The notes beneath the pieces were generated by a model that saw only the letters and a list, made by a program, of their open reading frames with translations, ran no database searches and was not told the origin of the DNA. 64,000 nucleotides of DNA from Ctenopharyngodon idella (Eukaryota > Chordata > Actinopteri > Cypriniformes > Xenocyprididae): positions 52,731,906 to 52,795,905 of the forward strand of contig NC_067222.1 in the NCBI RefSeq assembly GCF_019924925.1. Reading direction: 5' to 3'. The first letter of the stretch is position 1; the number at the start of each line of letters is the position of its first letter. The position numbers and the translations under genes are program-made. Shown here in pieces: positions 34,896 through 46,168 of the stretch.

Positions 34896-36468
34896 CTAGC
34901 AAGACCTGTTCCTTGTCCTCCCTGATCTTGCACAGTGTCTGTGCGAGAAGGCTCACTGGGGGAAACGCATACTTGCATAGGCCCCGGGGCCAGCTGTGTG
35001 CCAGTGCATCCGTGCCGAGGGTCCCCTCGGTCAGGGAATAAAACAACTGGCAGTGGGCGGATTCCTGAGAGGCAAACAGGTCCACCTGTGCCTCCCCGAA
35101 TCGGCTCCAGATCAGCTGGACTGCCTGGGGGTGGAGTCTCCATTCCCCTGGGAGCGTGAGCTGTCGTGAGAGCGCGTCGGCCGCACGATTGAGCTCGCCC
35201 GGGATGTAGGAGGCGCGCAGCGACCTGAGACGGCGCTGACTCCACAGGAGGAGATGGCGGGCGAGTTGCGACATGCAACGGGAGCGTTGACCACCCTGGT
35301 GGTTGATGTACGCTACCGTCGATGTATTGTCCGTCCGGACCAGCACATGCTTGCCCTGCAGCAGCGGTCGAAACCGACGCAGAGCAAGGAGAACTGCTAG
35401 CAACTCGAGGCAGTTGATGTGCCAGTGGCATTGGGGTCCTGTCCAGGAGCCCGACGCCGACTGACCACTGCATATGGCACCCCAGCCGGTGGTGGAGGCA
35501 TCTGTTGTAACAACAAGATGCCTGGACACTTGTACTAGGGGCACCCCGGCACAAAAGCAAGGTCCGTCCACGGGCTGAATGTGCGGCAACAACTCGGTGT
35601 GATGACCACAGAGAGTGGGCCATGGTGCCATGCCCACCTCGGCACTCGGTCGTGAAGCCAGGAGCCTCTGAAATTGTTTCAGTGGGACCGCTGTTTTCCG
35701 CGAGAATGAATTCAGGCAGTTCAGCACCGACTGTGCACGCTCGTTGGTGAGACGTGCTGTCATGTTGACCGAGTCCAGCTCCACACCGAGAAAAGAGATG
35801 CTCTGCACGGGGCAAAGCTTGCTCTTTTCCCAGTTGACCCGAAGCCCCAACTGGCTGAGGTGACTGAGCACCAGGTCCCTGTGTTCCCACAACTGCTCTC
35901 GCGACTGGGCCAGAATGAGCCAGTCGTCGAGTTAGTTGAGAATGCGAATGCCCACTTCCCTGAGCGGGGCAAGGGCCCCCTCTGCGACTTTGGTAAAGAC
36001 GCGAGGAGACAGGGACAGCCCAAAGGGTAGGACCTTGTACTGATATGCCAGCCCCTCGAACGCAAACCACAGGAACGGTCTGTGTCAAGGAAGGATCGAG
36101 ACATGAAAGTACGCGTCCTTCAGGTCGATCGCTGCAAACCAATCCTGGGCACGAACACACGTGAGGATGCGTTTCATGGAGCACTGTGGCCCAACTTGGG
36201 AGGCAGTGCGTCCCGAAGTCGAGGCCGTGAGTAGGGTCCACTCATGTGGCTCCGAGTGGGCAGGGTGGCGTGGGGAGGCTGTGCGTCCCCAGGGTGTCAA
36301 GAACCTGCCCATGGCGAAGGAAGGAGTGGCTGAGACTGAGGAAGCGGAGCTTCGCTCACCCTCAGCACAGACCTTCTTATATGACCCAGAGGTGTTGGAA
36401 ATCGCTCTTTTATTGAAACTGTGGGTACCGCTGACCCTGGGGCCAGCGGTGGAACAGAAAGAAAACAA
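34822..36468 (-). pseudogene. DIRS reverse transcriptase and RNase H, two nonsense codons
   Basis: One frame runs from 36468 to 34822 and is interrupted at two places. TGA at 36087-36085 follows FHVSILP, where the family has an arginine. TAA at 35934-35932 replaces the first residue of the catalytic YLDD box, leaving LDDWLIL. RT block A (DWFAAIDLKDAYFHV) is intact. RNase H follows with VVTTDASTTGWGA, CLELLAVLLAL and VRTDNTSTVAYINHQGG. The N-terminal RT fingers look shortened. The protein would copy the RNA and remove the RNA strand. Confidence 0.85.
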
Positions 36469-36564
36469 AACATAGGATTCTCCCTCTGGCCCTGTCCCGG
36501 GGGAAGGAGTGGCGCGGTCACCGTCTCCTGCAGAGCAGTCTCCATCACTTCTGGGTCTCCTGTC

Positions 36565-37302
36565 TCAGAGCTGCTTCTTAGCCTTCTTCTTTTTAGAAGA
36601 CTTGACAGCCTGGGCGGGTGGCGTGATGGACCTGCAAGATGGCCATGGCGTGCAGGGCAGAGGCCGCCTGTCCAGCGGCAGAGTAAGCCTTGGCAGTGAG
36701 AGCGGCCGTGGTCTTACCCGCCTTGGACGGGAGACGCGGACGGTTCTGCCAGGTGGCTGCAGACTGCGGGCACAAGTGCACCGCAATCGCACGTTCCACC
36801 TGCGGAATATCCACGTACCCCTTGGCAGCCCCACCGTCGAGGGTAATGAGAGTGGAGGAGGCAGAAGTACGGTTTCTGGCAGTGTGAGGTGCCATCCACA
36901 TCTTCTAGAGCTCCTCATGCACCTCCGGGAAGAACCCAGAAACCAATCATCCAACCGCGAGCGCTCAGGACACAGTGGAGGGTTCCACACGAGACCGATG
37001 CCCGCGGCGGCCCGGGCAAGCATGGCAGTCAACTCAGAGTCCGCCTCCAACTGAGCAACCGTCCCTGAGGGCGGAAGCTCGGAGTCGTCGTCGTCCTCTG
37101 AATCATCCAGCCCACTCCCCGATGCAGCAATCGACATCTGGTCCTCCTCCGGAGCACCGAAAGTGCCCTCGCAATGAGGGCATGTGCTATCCACTAGCGC
37201 TGACTCAGCGTGCTGTTTACCCAGACACATGAGACAGTGATCATGGCCGTCAGAGGAGGTCATGAAACGACCGCATCCAGAAACACATGTACGAAAAGAC
37301 AT
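36565..37302 (-). CDS. DIRS ORF1 (gag-like, zinc-binding)
   Basis: 245 residues from MSFRTCVSGCGRFM. The frame is open further upstream to 37515, but the N-terminal methionine is placed at the zinc-binding segment, where the cysteines CVSGC, HDHCLMC and CPHC lie. An acidic stretch (SEDDDDSE) follows. The C-terminal half becomes arginine-rich, loses similarity to an orderly protein and ends in a lysine-rich tail (KSSKKKKAKKQL). A frameshift in the middle is likely, because another frame (36901-36593) reads better between about 36900 and 36600. The role would be nucleocapsid. Confidence 0.6.
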   Translation of the reverse strand: MSFRTCVSGCGRFMTSSDGHDHCLMCLGKQHAESALVDSTCPHCEGTFGAPEEDQMSIAASGSGLDDSEDDDDSELPPSGTVAQLEADSELTAMLARAAAGIGLVWNPPLCPERSRLDDWFLGSSRRCMRSSRRCGWHLTLPETVLLPPPLSLPSTVGLPRGTWIFRRWNVRLRCTCARSLQPPGRTVRVSRPRRVRPRPLSLPRLTLPLDRRPLPCTPWPSCRSITPPAQAVKSSKKKKAKKQL

Positions 37303-37785
37303 CTTGAAAAAGACATTGATCGCCCATGCTTGCTCTTTTAGTATACCCACCAGCCAAAGCACACAGGGATGAGTGCAGCACCGTCCTGTGGGCAGCGCGC
37401 CGCCACACCCACCGCTGAGCGTGCCTTCCCACCAGCTGGAGAGACTCGAGCAGCCACCGGAACAAAAACAACAAAAGCAATTAAAATTGCTGTTGAAGGA
37501 ACTAGTCCTGAGCAATTAAAATTGCTGTTTTTTGCTCTCTTCAAGAAATTCACTCTCAGAGGAAAAAGGAAGATCCGAACCGATCGGCTCCGAAGCAAAA
37601 GTATGAATGCAGGTGAGTATGCCGGGTCTGTTTATACCCAGATGCCGGGGGTGTGGTCCGGCATGTAAATCTCACTGGCCAATTCCCATTGGCTTGTTTT
37701 GTATCCCTTGGAGGTGATTGGGCTCCCAAGCGAGACCCCCATTACGTCAGTATCGACGTAACGTCGAACGTGACTGACTGAATGG

Positions 37786-38868
37786 GAACACTAGTGACAT
37801 ACCTTAATGCTTTTAAATTGTTGGTAAGATTTATAAATACTTCTCATAACAAAAAAAAAAATATTTGGTACATGCTGCATTTTCTCTTAGACAACATTCA
37901 TTAGTCTCACTGTGTTGTACTTGGAAAACTGCCCCCCTCCCATATCGGCGAGTACCAGACAAAAAGTATAGGTACTCGTACTCAGCCATTAAATGGTATT
38001 CGTGCATCTCTAGTATTTACTGCAGTGGACTCAAACTCAACTCCTGGAAGGCCACTGTCTTGCAGAGTGTGTCTCCACCCTAATTAAACACATCTGATCC
38101 TGCTAATCAAAGTCTTCAGGATTAGGAGACTTAGGCAGGTGATTTGGAGCTGGCTGGAGTTAAACTCTGCAGGACAGTGGCCCTCCAGGAGCTGAGTTTG
38201 AGACCACTGATTTACTGTGAAACTAATTTGCCGCTCTGAAACACTGAAAACAGGACCATGAGCTGCTCATGTGTAAATCAGTACTGCATTGTTTCACTCT
38301 GAAACATGGAGAATGTAAGAATATATATTTATATAATTACACCTCAACATCCAAAATTCATACTAAGCCATATCCCATTGCCTCAAATATGTATTGCATG
38401 AATTCATAAAAAAAAAAAAAAAAAATTGCCAGCCAACTTGTGTTAATTGTGAATTTTGGCTGAGATGTTAATGGTGTCCCCTACACAGTCACTAGATGGC
38501 ACTACTAGCTTGTCCAGTGCTATCGGAAGGAAAGCATGCATGAAATAGATGTTTCGAAAAGCAATATATTTCAAATTTAGCAAAATTTACAGATTTAGTA
38601 CTTGTTTAAGGCCATTTTGCAATTTAAATCTTTACACAGTCCACTACCATCCCTCCAGCCCTAATAATATTTTTCTCAGACTTGTGCAATCCATAAGGGC
38701 CATACCTCTCAACTCTGAAAAGAAGGACATCTGTATAAATATTAAAAAATATCACACTCCTTCAAATGTTGTTTTGACTCTTGTTCTGGTATTCCACTGA
38801 GAGCAGATGCCACATTTTGAAAATCATTTATTCTGATAGTATTTTGTTAATTTTTTAAAACAGTTTAC
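37786..38868. other. NLR intron sequence with a hAT MITE
   Basis: Apart from the MITE at 38023-38209 and a poly(A) run near 38408-38425, I see no coding or structural feature. Confidence 0.45.
38023..38209. mobile_element. hAT-type MITE (187 bp)
   Basis: The element is palindromic and begins CAGTGGACTCAAACTCA, with its mirror image at the right end. It is flanked by an exact 8-bp duplication, ATTTACTG, at 38015-38022 and 38210-38217. It has no coding capacity. The 8-bp target and CAG ends point to hAT mobilisation. Confidence 0.85.
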
Positions 38869-39042
38869 CTCAATATCTCCAGATGGCAGTTTGGGCTCTT
38901 CAGTCCATCAGAAAGAAGCTTCACTCCAGAATCTTTCAGGTCATTGTTACTCAGGTCCAGCTCTCTCAGGACAGAGTTTGAGGATTGTAGAGCTGAACAC
39001 AAACTCTCACAAGACAGAGCAGTGAGATTACAACTATATAGC
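38869..39042 (-). CDS. NLR exon 3: leucine-rich repeat exon (174 bp)
   Basis: The acceptor is CTCTACACAG (AG at 39044-39043) and the donor GTAAAC (38868-38863). Entered in phase 2 from the NACHT exon (CT plus G), it reads LYSCNLTALSCESLCSALQ and then LRELDLSNNDLKDSGVKLL. It leaves in phase 2, matching exon 4. The 174-bp length and the LxxLxLSxN core are typical of NLR leucine-rich repeats, which form the curved sensing surface. Confidence 0.9.
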
Positions 39043-39425
39043 CTGTGTAGAGAGCAAAACAACAATAATGCATTAGTAATGTTTATTAGGTTGGGTTTAA
39101 TTTGGAAAAACTTTTGACTGAACTGATGTAAGCAAAGCTAAAAAAAATCTCTTTATAAAATAAACATTATTTTCAGTTTCTTTAATTTATTGCAAAATTA
39201 TAGTAAAATAATAAAATGGGTAAAGATCAGGTTCCTGAGATTTGCCTGATGCCTGACACAGCTTGCCTGATACCTTGGCATTTAATCTCATCACACACAT
39301 CGATACATTTACATTTATTATTATTTTTTTTTATGAACAGTCTTGTCCATCAAATCACCTGTGTAAGATTAAGGCCCAATTAAAATGACTAACTGTACAT
39401 AAATGATTGTAACGGAGACTCTTAC
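39043..39425. other. Short NLR intron between the NACHT and first LRR exons
   Basis: AT-rich, with GT (39425-39424) and AG (39044-39043) borders on the minus strand. No repeat is recognised. Confidence 0.6.
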
Positions 39426-41226
39426 AGTGCTCTTCTGGTGTTTTTGATCACTGGCAACAGTCTTCTCACTGCTTCATCAGATTTTCTGTATTTCTGCAGT
39501 TCAAACATCTCTTGAGTTTCTTCTGACATGAGGAGCACAAACACCAGACCAGACCACTGAGCAGAGGAGAGATTCTGTGCTGAAAGATTTCCTGTTTGCA
39601 GATTCTTTTGGACTTCCTCCATAATGTCATCTTTCAGTTCACTCAGACAGTAGAAGAGATTGATGGTCCTCTCTACTGATTTCTCCTCCTGTATCTTCTT
39701 TTTGATATAGTCAACAGTGTCTTTAACATTCTCTGTATCTAGTTCCAGTTCTGGCAGTAGTTCTTTTAGGTCATTCTGATTGGACTCCAGTGAGAGACCC
39801 AGAAGGAACCGGAGGAAAAGATCCAGGTGTCCATTCTCACTTTGCAAAGCCTTGTTGACTGCAGCCTTGTGAAGCTGAAAAAGTGGCTTTTGGGACAGAA
39901 TCCATTCTAGTTTTTCTGTCCATGATTGAATAAATGGGTTTTCTTTCTTGTCCTTGCTAATCAAAAACACATAGAGAGCAGCAAGGAACTCCTGGATGCT
40001 GAGATGTATGAAGCTGTAAATGCTTCTTGCTGAAACAGCTTTTTCCTCCTGAAAGATCTGAGTGCATAACCCTGAGTAGACAGACCCTTCACTGACATCT
40101 AGTCCACATTTCTCAAGATCTTCTTTGTAGAAAATCAGATTACCTGTCTCCAGCTGTTGAAAGGCTAATTTCCCAAGCTTTAGAATAATCTCATCAAAAG
40201 ACATTGCATTGACATTGGGGTCAAGGTCATCACAGTATTTTTCTTTCATTTGTTGCTGCTGAGAAATTAAGAAGTTTGTGTACATCTCTGTGAGGGTTGT
40301 AGGTGTTTTGTCATTGCTCTCTTGAGCCAGTAAAGGCTGAAGAACAGTGAGAGAGATCCAGCAGAAGACAGGGATGTGGCACATGATGTATAGACTCCTG
40401 GATTTCTTGATGTGACTGATGATGTTTTCAGAAACCTCAGGACTGTTTTTGATGAAGTATTGCTCTTTCTGCTCATCGTTAAATCCTCGAACTTCAGTCA
40501 CCTGATTAATGTAGTTTCGGGGGATCAGAATGGCTGCTGCTGGTCTGGATGTGATCCAAATGAGAGCAGAGGGAAGCAGGTCTGTCTTGATAAGGTTTGT
40601 TATTATCTTACTCACTGTTGTTATTTTGTGAACATCTGTAATTCTGTCACCCTCTTTAAAGTTCAAAGTGAATCGACATTCATCCAGCCCATCAAAAATG
40701 AACAAGACTTTACCATCATCTTCAGGAAGAGAATGCAGTTCTTTAGGATCACTAAAGAAGCGTTTGTGAATCAGTCCCATAAGACTGCAGTTCTCTGTAA
40801 TCAGGTTTAGCTGACGGAACGGCAGAGGGAAAATGAAGGCTATATCCTGATTTTCTGTTCCTTCAGCCCAATCAAGGATGAATTTATTGACAGAGACTGT
40901 TTTTCCTACCCCTGCGATCCCCATCGTCAGTACCTTTTTGTTTTCATTGACTTTAAAAATGTTATTGCATTTGATTGGTGTGTCCTTGGCATCATATTGT
41001 TTCTGATTCAATTCGATCTGTCTCACCTCATGGTCATTTATTCTTCCTCCAGTCTCATTCTCCACCACATATAAATCAGTGTAAATATCTTTCAGGTTTT
41101 TCTGATGACCCGTCTGTGAATTACCAACCAATATCCGCTTGTAGTCCTGTTTTAATTTGTTCTTCAGCTTGAGGCTGGTCTCTGTGTAATCATGAAGAGT
41201 AGCTTGTCTGTCATCTGCCGATGAGC
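39426..41226 (-). CDS. NLR exon 2: FISNA and NACHT domains
   Basis: The acceptor ends TTTTTTAAAG (AG at 41228-41227), and the exon begins GC, completing the Gly codon opened by the PYD exon. The donor GTAAGA follows at 39425. About 600 residues are open throughout. The fish-specific FISNA segment is near the start (LKQDYKRILVGNSQ, DLYVVENETGGRINDHEVRQ). Walker A is GIAGVGKT at about 40921-40898. Walker B is LFIFDGLDECR at about 40700. The sensor-like ITSRPAA and winged-helix region (FIHLSIQEFLAALYVF) follow, then a helical segment ending LLPVIKNTRRA. The ATPase drives oligomerisation of the immune receptor. All key residues are present. Confidence 0.95.
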
Positions 41227-41718
41227 CTTTAAAAAAGATTGAAACAAGTGATCATGATTTTCATAAATTCTTAATGAAACATGTATGTAATTTGTAACCT
41301 GGTCTGCAGTTCCAATTACAAACATAACTACAGCAGATGTGATAAAAACTGCACATCTGCTATATTCAGTATACTCTTGCACCGCAATTGTGTTTACATG
41401 CACATCTTACACTGTTTATGCTTAAGCTGGGAACATATATGGTGATGGAAACACCTTGATTAATGCTGATAGTGCAGTAATGTCACTGTAAACCATGAAA
41501 CCATTAGTAAAATCAGACACTGTTCTATTAAATGTACTTGTGTAAGATCTGCTGCTGATCTTCTTGGCCCTGTAATTGTTGCTTGCTGTTATATTTTCTT
41601 GTTTCCATGTACAGGCAGTGATTGTTATTTACCCCATCTCTTCTGAATGAGCTCCAACAGCAGCATGTCTTTATATTGCCTGTCAATTACATTATAGTCA
41701 CAACAAATTAAACATTAC
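41227..41718. other. NLR intron 1
   Basis: A 492-bp intron with GT (41718-41717) and AG (41228-41227) on the minus strand. No repeat is recognised. Confidence 0.7.
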
Positions 41719-41997
41719 CTTGCTTGTGTTTGTTCTCCAGCTGCTTAGCCAGATCGTTTTGGTTCATCTTTCTCAGGATCTCCACAGTGATTTTCACAGC
41801 TTCTTCTGGTCCAAAACACTCCACCATCTTATCAACAGTTTTTAACCTATCTGCATTCTCCATGTCAGACTTTGATATTCTCTCATGATCATTCCTTAAA
41901 TGCCACTGAAACTTCTTCAGTTCAGCTTCTTCCACTTCATTCAGTGATTTCTCAAGCAGCTCTTTAACTGATGCCATCGTCCTTCACTGATTAATAG
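41719..41997 (-). CDS. NLR exon 1: PYRIN domain, with 20 bp of 5' UTR
   Basis: The exon begins after a strong acceptor (CTTCTCTTTTTGTCCTGCAG), so an upstream non-coding exon exists but is not identified. Translation starts at 41977. The 86-residue product (MASVKELLEKSL, FQWHLRND, MENADRLKTVDKMV, GPEEAVKITVEILRKMNQNDLAKQL) is a six-helix PYD. The donor GTAATG at 41718 leaves one base, matching exon 2. PYD domains recruit adaptors such as ASC by homotypic contact. The combination PYD-FISNA-NACHT-LRR resembles fish genes labelled NLRP12-like or NLRC3-like; one-to-one orthology cannot be claimed. Confidence 0.92.
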
Positions 41998-42324
41998 CTG
42001 CAGGACAAAAAGAGAAGATCTGAAGTAGTTTAACATGTAATATGTGGACCTAAGCACTTAAATTTAATTTGGATTATGAAATGAAGCTGTGATGGGATCA
42101 GGACTCAGTCAACTCATTCAAACACATTGGTTTAAGTCCTAAAATTATCCTTTGTACAAGATAATATAATATAATTCAAGATTATATGAATCTCAGTCCT
42201 CCCATAGAATGTGTCTGTAAAGTTTTAGCTCAAAACACCCCACAAATCAATTATTATGCTATTCTGTAAATGCTGCTTTTTTTGAGTGGAAGCAAAAACA
42301 TGATGTTTTTCTGTGACTCCTTAA
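41998..42324. other. Flank upstream of the NLR PYD exon
   Basis: It contains the polypyrimidine tract and acceptor of exon 1 (42000-42020). No promoter element is convincing, since the first exon is missing. TTAA at 42321-42324 is the left target copy of the next element. Confidence 0.5.
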
Positions 42325-42440
42325 AGGATTAGTTCACTTTCAAATGAAAATTATCCCAAGCTTTACTCACCCTCAAGCCATCCTATGTGTATATGATTTT
42401 TTTCTTTCTGATTAACACAATTGGAAAAATATTATATTAC

Positions 42441-44491
42441 TGTAGCGTCTGTTCAAAATCGGATCTGCCCGTCAACTTTAGAATCTTCAGAATGCTTTTA
42501 GCCTCCTGAACTGTGCGTGTAAATCACGAAACGGCTCCGGCAAGTCCGGGACCAATTGCCCCATTGGCACCTTTGTTACCCCAGTAAAGAAAAACAGAAC
42601 ATATTCTCACCAGCTCCAGGGACTTCAAAGAGTCACCCTGGTGGGGCTAAGGGTCATGCGGTCACAGACACTGGCCACATCCCCAATACACACACACATA
42701 CAGACACTCACAAACACGCATGGAGATTGTGAATATACATTTATCCTCCAAATATGACTGTGCCAAAGTGTACCCGTCGTTGAGTTCAAGGTACATGTAT
42801 TATCCCTAGTATATAAGCTTAGCTATGACTGTAGTTGTATTAGTTTTATTCTGAACGATAAAACTCAAGTATAAACTCAAGTATAAAATCTCCCCTTTGC
42901 CATCTGACAAGTTTGGTCTCATTGTAAAGCTTTCGTTATGCTCTAATTGAAAATGTATGTCACATGACTGTAAAATGCATTCTTCTATTTTTAATGGTAC
43001 TTTGAAGAAAATGTACTCAGATCTGACACTTCATAAACCATGCAAATTAGGTCATAAATGGAGACAAAGAAAAAGTTTGCCCACCAAATCGCCCGCCAAT
43101 CATTGGCTGATGTACCCAAGGAGACGTTCTGGTCTGTTGTTCTTAAAACACAATGACACGCGTCTCTCGATTGTCTCTTGCCATTTCACGCACGTCTCGG
43201 TGACCGCGCTTCCATCACGCGCTCTTCGGGACGACCATCTTTTTGGCAACAAGTTTCTTTGTCAAACCCTCTTCATCCGTCGCCCAAAGTCTTCACTCTT
43301 CATCGCCTAGGAGACGGACTCTTTTTCTTTATTTTCCGGTTATCTTACTCTTAAGTTAAACCCTTGTTTGAAAACCCAGCCGAAGAACACCTTCTTGGAA
43401 AAGGACCAATCGCTTCAGCTGCACGCACCGAAACTCCTGCAGAAACACGAAACGACCACAGCACCTGAACCTATGCAAGTATAGAACCATTCTTTTCTGT
43501 GTAAGCTGAGTTTCCTTGCTGGCTCTCAAAGGTTTTAACTGTTCGTAAGTTGCCATTCCTTTGATCACCTCTGTTTTCTTGACTTTACTTTCGCTTTCTA
43601 TATATGTGTATTATTTGTGTATGTTTAGTAGTATTGTTACAGTACAGAAGGGACGAAGGCAGGATATCACAGACAAGGATGTTTATTGATACCAGCAGAG
43701 AACAAACGGCAGTGCAGGTGATGATATGACAACGTGAGGATGAGATACTGAAGTGCAGATGAGTTATACTGTCCTTTATGGTTGCAGACGAGGTGATCTT
43801 GAATGGCGTTGGTGATGATGAACGGAGAACGAGGAGAACACTCACACACAGACTGGGAATCATACGAGGAGATCTGGAGACGCTGGAGACAGGTAAGTAG
43901 TTTGGTAGGAGTCCTTGAGGTAAGCATACAGGTAAGTTTAGATGCAAACGAGACCAGACAATGTGGCTGTGTGTGTGAGTGCTCTATATAGTGGTGATAA
44001 TGAGGCTGTGATGAGGTGCAGGTGCCGGTGATCAGTACTCAGGGGAAGTGGTGCGCTGTGATTGGTGAATGGTGGAGCCTGGCATGTCTGTGACAAGTAT
44101 AGTCTCTGTATCCGTAGTGTCATATATTAAATACATTATATTCATGCTCGATTGTTTTTTTTGCTCATTCAACAAACCCAGTATCCTTGCTTTACGCATT
44201 GATGCTAGAATAGGAAGTCTTTCTCGTGGCCAGAGAAAAACCTTCCTTTTTATAATCGGCTATGAGGAGCTAACGGTTTGCTGGACAAACTAATAGTTTC
44301 TCTAAATTATTATCAAACCAGAACTAATCATATATGTAATTGGTTATAATTTGTTGTAATTAATTCACAATATATGTATAATTCCCTCTTGGGTTGGTAT
44401 ATGTATTATAATTAATCATAAAGCTTTATGATTTATTATATTCATATATTTCACCCATAAATGAATTAAATACCTGTACAATTTTGCTACA
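42441..44491. mobile_element. Solo LTR in the loop of the TTAA MITE
   Basis: It begins TGTAGCGTCTG and ends TTTTGCTACA (TGTAGC...GCTACA, 6-bp inverted ends). It is flanked by a 4-bp duplication, TTAC, at 42437-42440 and 44492-44495. A TATATAAG box is at about 42829. It is about 1.58 kb once the Gypsy solo LTR inside it is removed. No coding region is seen. Its ends resemble in style those of the solo LTR at 29609, but I cannot show they are one family. Confidence 0.78.
43635..44095 (-). mobile_element. Gypsy-type solo LTR nested in the previous solo LTR
   Basis: Read on the minus strand it begins TGTCACAGACATGCC and ends CTGTAACA, and is flanked by the 5-bp duplication AGTAT (43630-43634 and 44096-44100). 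It shares segments with the LTR at 57775-58228, for example TGTCACAGACA, CTTACCTCAAGGACTC, TTACCTGTCTCCAGCG and a CCCTTCTGTA(C) end. An AATAAAC polyadenylation-type signal lies near the 3' end. It belongs to the same Gypsy family or a close relative. Confidence 0.88.
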
Positions 44492-44616
44492 TTACATTAT
44501 ATTAAAAAATATTTCTCTGTGTTCATCAGAAAGAAGAAAGTCATATACACCTAGAATGGCTTGAGGGTGAGTAAAGCTTGGGATAATTTTCATTTGAAAG
44601 TGAACTAATCTTTTAA

Positions 44617-45198
44617 TGATTAGTTCACAGAAGTGGGCAGAGCCTTTAAAGCTTGTGCCTCAGATACTCTGCCAGCAATAAATAAAACATCTGTTTGGAT
44701 TTGTTTATCATTTCTGTCATGGTCATAATAAATAGTTTATTTTTTGCATTAATTTAAAAAGCCTTGTCAATTGAAGCTTCTGATATATGGTTTTCTGAGC
44801 AAGAGCAAAAATAGAAAGTTCACAAAAACACAACTGGTTATGTCTCTGAACATACAACAACACACTAGTAATGCAACTCAACCAGGCCCTGTATACCTTG
44901 GGCAGGACTTATTTAAATGAGGATGTAATGAGGTTTAAGGCATAATTTTAATAACAAAATAAACATAAAAACAAAATCAGCTGCCCCCTCACGGATGACT
45001 GCTGCATATAATCATACACAAAACACGACGTAATGTCCCTGGCCTAGTCTCTCTTTTCACTCCTACATTTATCCTTCTAGAACTCCTGCGTGGAGACCTG
45101 TGTGACATACAGGTGATGATTATTAACACACACATGCTAGTGCTCATTAACTTGTGCTACTGTTTAACAGAGCAAGGTCTCGGCCCGCCCTGCAATAA
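44617..45198. other. Non-coding stretch, nothing identified
   Basis: No coding frame, splice-bounded exon or recognised repeat is visible. Confidence 0.4.
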
Positions 45199-45400
45199 AG
45201 GGTTAGTTCACCCTAAATTGAAATTTCTGTCAGTAATTACTCACCCTCATGTCGTTCCACACCCGTAAGATCTTTGTTCATCTTCAGAACACAAATTAAG
45301 ATATTTTTGATGAAATCTGAGAGGAATATGACTCGTCCATAGACAGCAATATAATCACTTTTAAGGTCCAGAAAGGTACTAAAAAAGTGGCTGCAGTGGT
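45199..45400. repeat. Interspersed fish repeat with a GTTAGTTCACCC terminus
   Basis: The sequence GGTTAGTTCACCCTAAATTG followed by TTACTCACCCTCATGTCGTT and AACACAAATTAAGATATTTT is a familiar high-copy teleost DNA-transposon-derived repeat. Only one terminus is recognised; the right boundary is approximate. Confidence 0.5.
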
Positions 45401-46163
45401 TTAACCTTAATTTTATGAAGTGACAAGAATACTTTTTTTGCGCAAAAACAAACAAAAAAAAACCAAACATATTTATTTAACAATTTTTCCTCTTCCCTGT
45501 CAGTCTGTTGTACAGTTGGTGCAGTGAATGCATTGCAGAGCTTCCATGTTTATGTCCCAGTTCCGAATCAATACTAACCTTTTAACACTGAGAAATATTG
45601 TGACATGTTTGAGAAAACTCACCCCATCTCCTCACTTCTAGTTCTATCTATTTTTAACAGACATAGGCCAGTAAGAGCTGTGTGTAAACCTCATTCCCCT
45701 GAACTCAAGAGGTGCTCTAGCGACTGACGCTATAGACTGCGGTCTTTAGCCTCATTGACAAAGAGCTTAGAACCCAAGAGGCGACACTTTGATACTTTTT
45801 GGGTAACAGCCACTAGATGTCGCTCCGGTAGCATGGCCGCCATTATGGGTTGAAAACACTTACTGGACCATAGAATCCTTCACATCTTACGCACCCAAAA
45901 TCGGCGAATTTCACTGCCAAATCAGAAGCGCAATAGAACAGTTTTTTTTAAATTAAGTCACCAGTAAATTGTATGGCTCCTACAGTAAATGTTGTATTGT
46001 CTTATATATGTTTTATTTAACCAGTTTCCAGGAACCCAACCATTCATCTGAGGTAACGTAGTTAGCCTACTTTATTGAGTATTTCCATTTTATGCAACTT
46101 TACACATTTATTAATAGTAAATTAATAATTAATACATTTAAGATAATCATGTTTGCAGCGAAC
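45401..46163. other. Non-coding stretch, nothing identified
   Basis: It has no coding exon and no complete element. AATAT at 46164-46168 is the left target copy of the LTR element that follows. Confidence 0.4.
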
Positions 46164-46168
46164 AATAT

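Larger units (their letters stand above)
33412..37785 (-). mobile_element. DIRS-type tyrosine-recombinase retrotransposon in the NLR intron
   Basis: Terminal repeats are inverted rather than direct. About 33455-33625 is the reverse complement of about 37590-37765 (shared segments include GGAATTGGCCAGTGAGATTT and CCCGGCATACTCACCTGCAT). The left terminal segment at 33426-33459 is also complementary to an internal segment at 33676-33712 (GTTCCCTCCTTCAGGGAAC core), the internal complementary region that DIRS elements use for circle formation. In minus-strand order it holds a gag-like ORF, RT-RNase H and a tyrosine recombinase. No target duplication is expected for this order. Exact outer edges are approximate. 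Confidence 0.85.
42325..44612. mobile_element. TTAA-flanked palindromic MITE, split by a solo LTR
   Basis: The left arm (42325-42440) and right arm (44496-44612) are inverted copies sharing AGATTAGTTCACTTTCAAATG-like ends and TTATCCCAAGCTTTACTCAC. They are flanked by TTAA (42321-42324 and 44613-44616). Without the insertion the element would be about 230 bp. The TTAA target suggests piggyBac or Kolobok mobilisation; which one is not determined. Confidence 0.75.

Noticed and set aside
43356..43568. A 70-codon minus-strand frame in the upstream flank of the NLR gene
   Set aside because: It lies inside a solo LTR and has no family resemblance.
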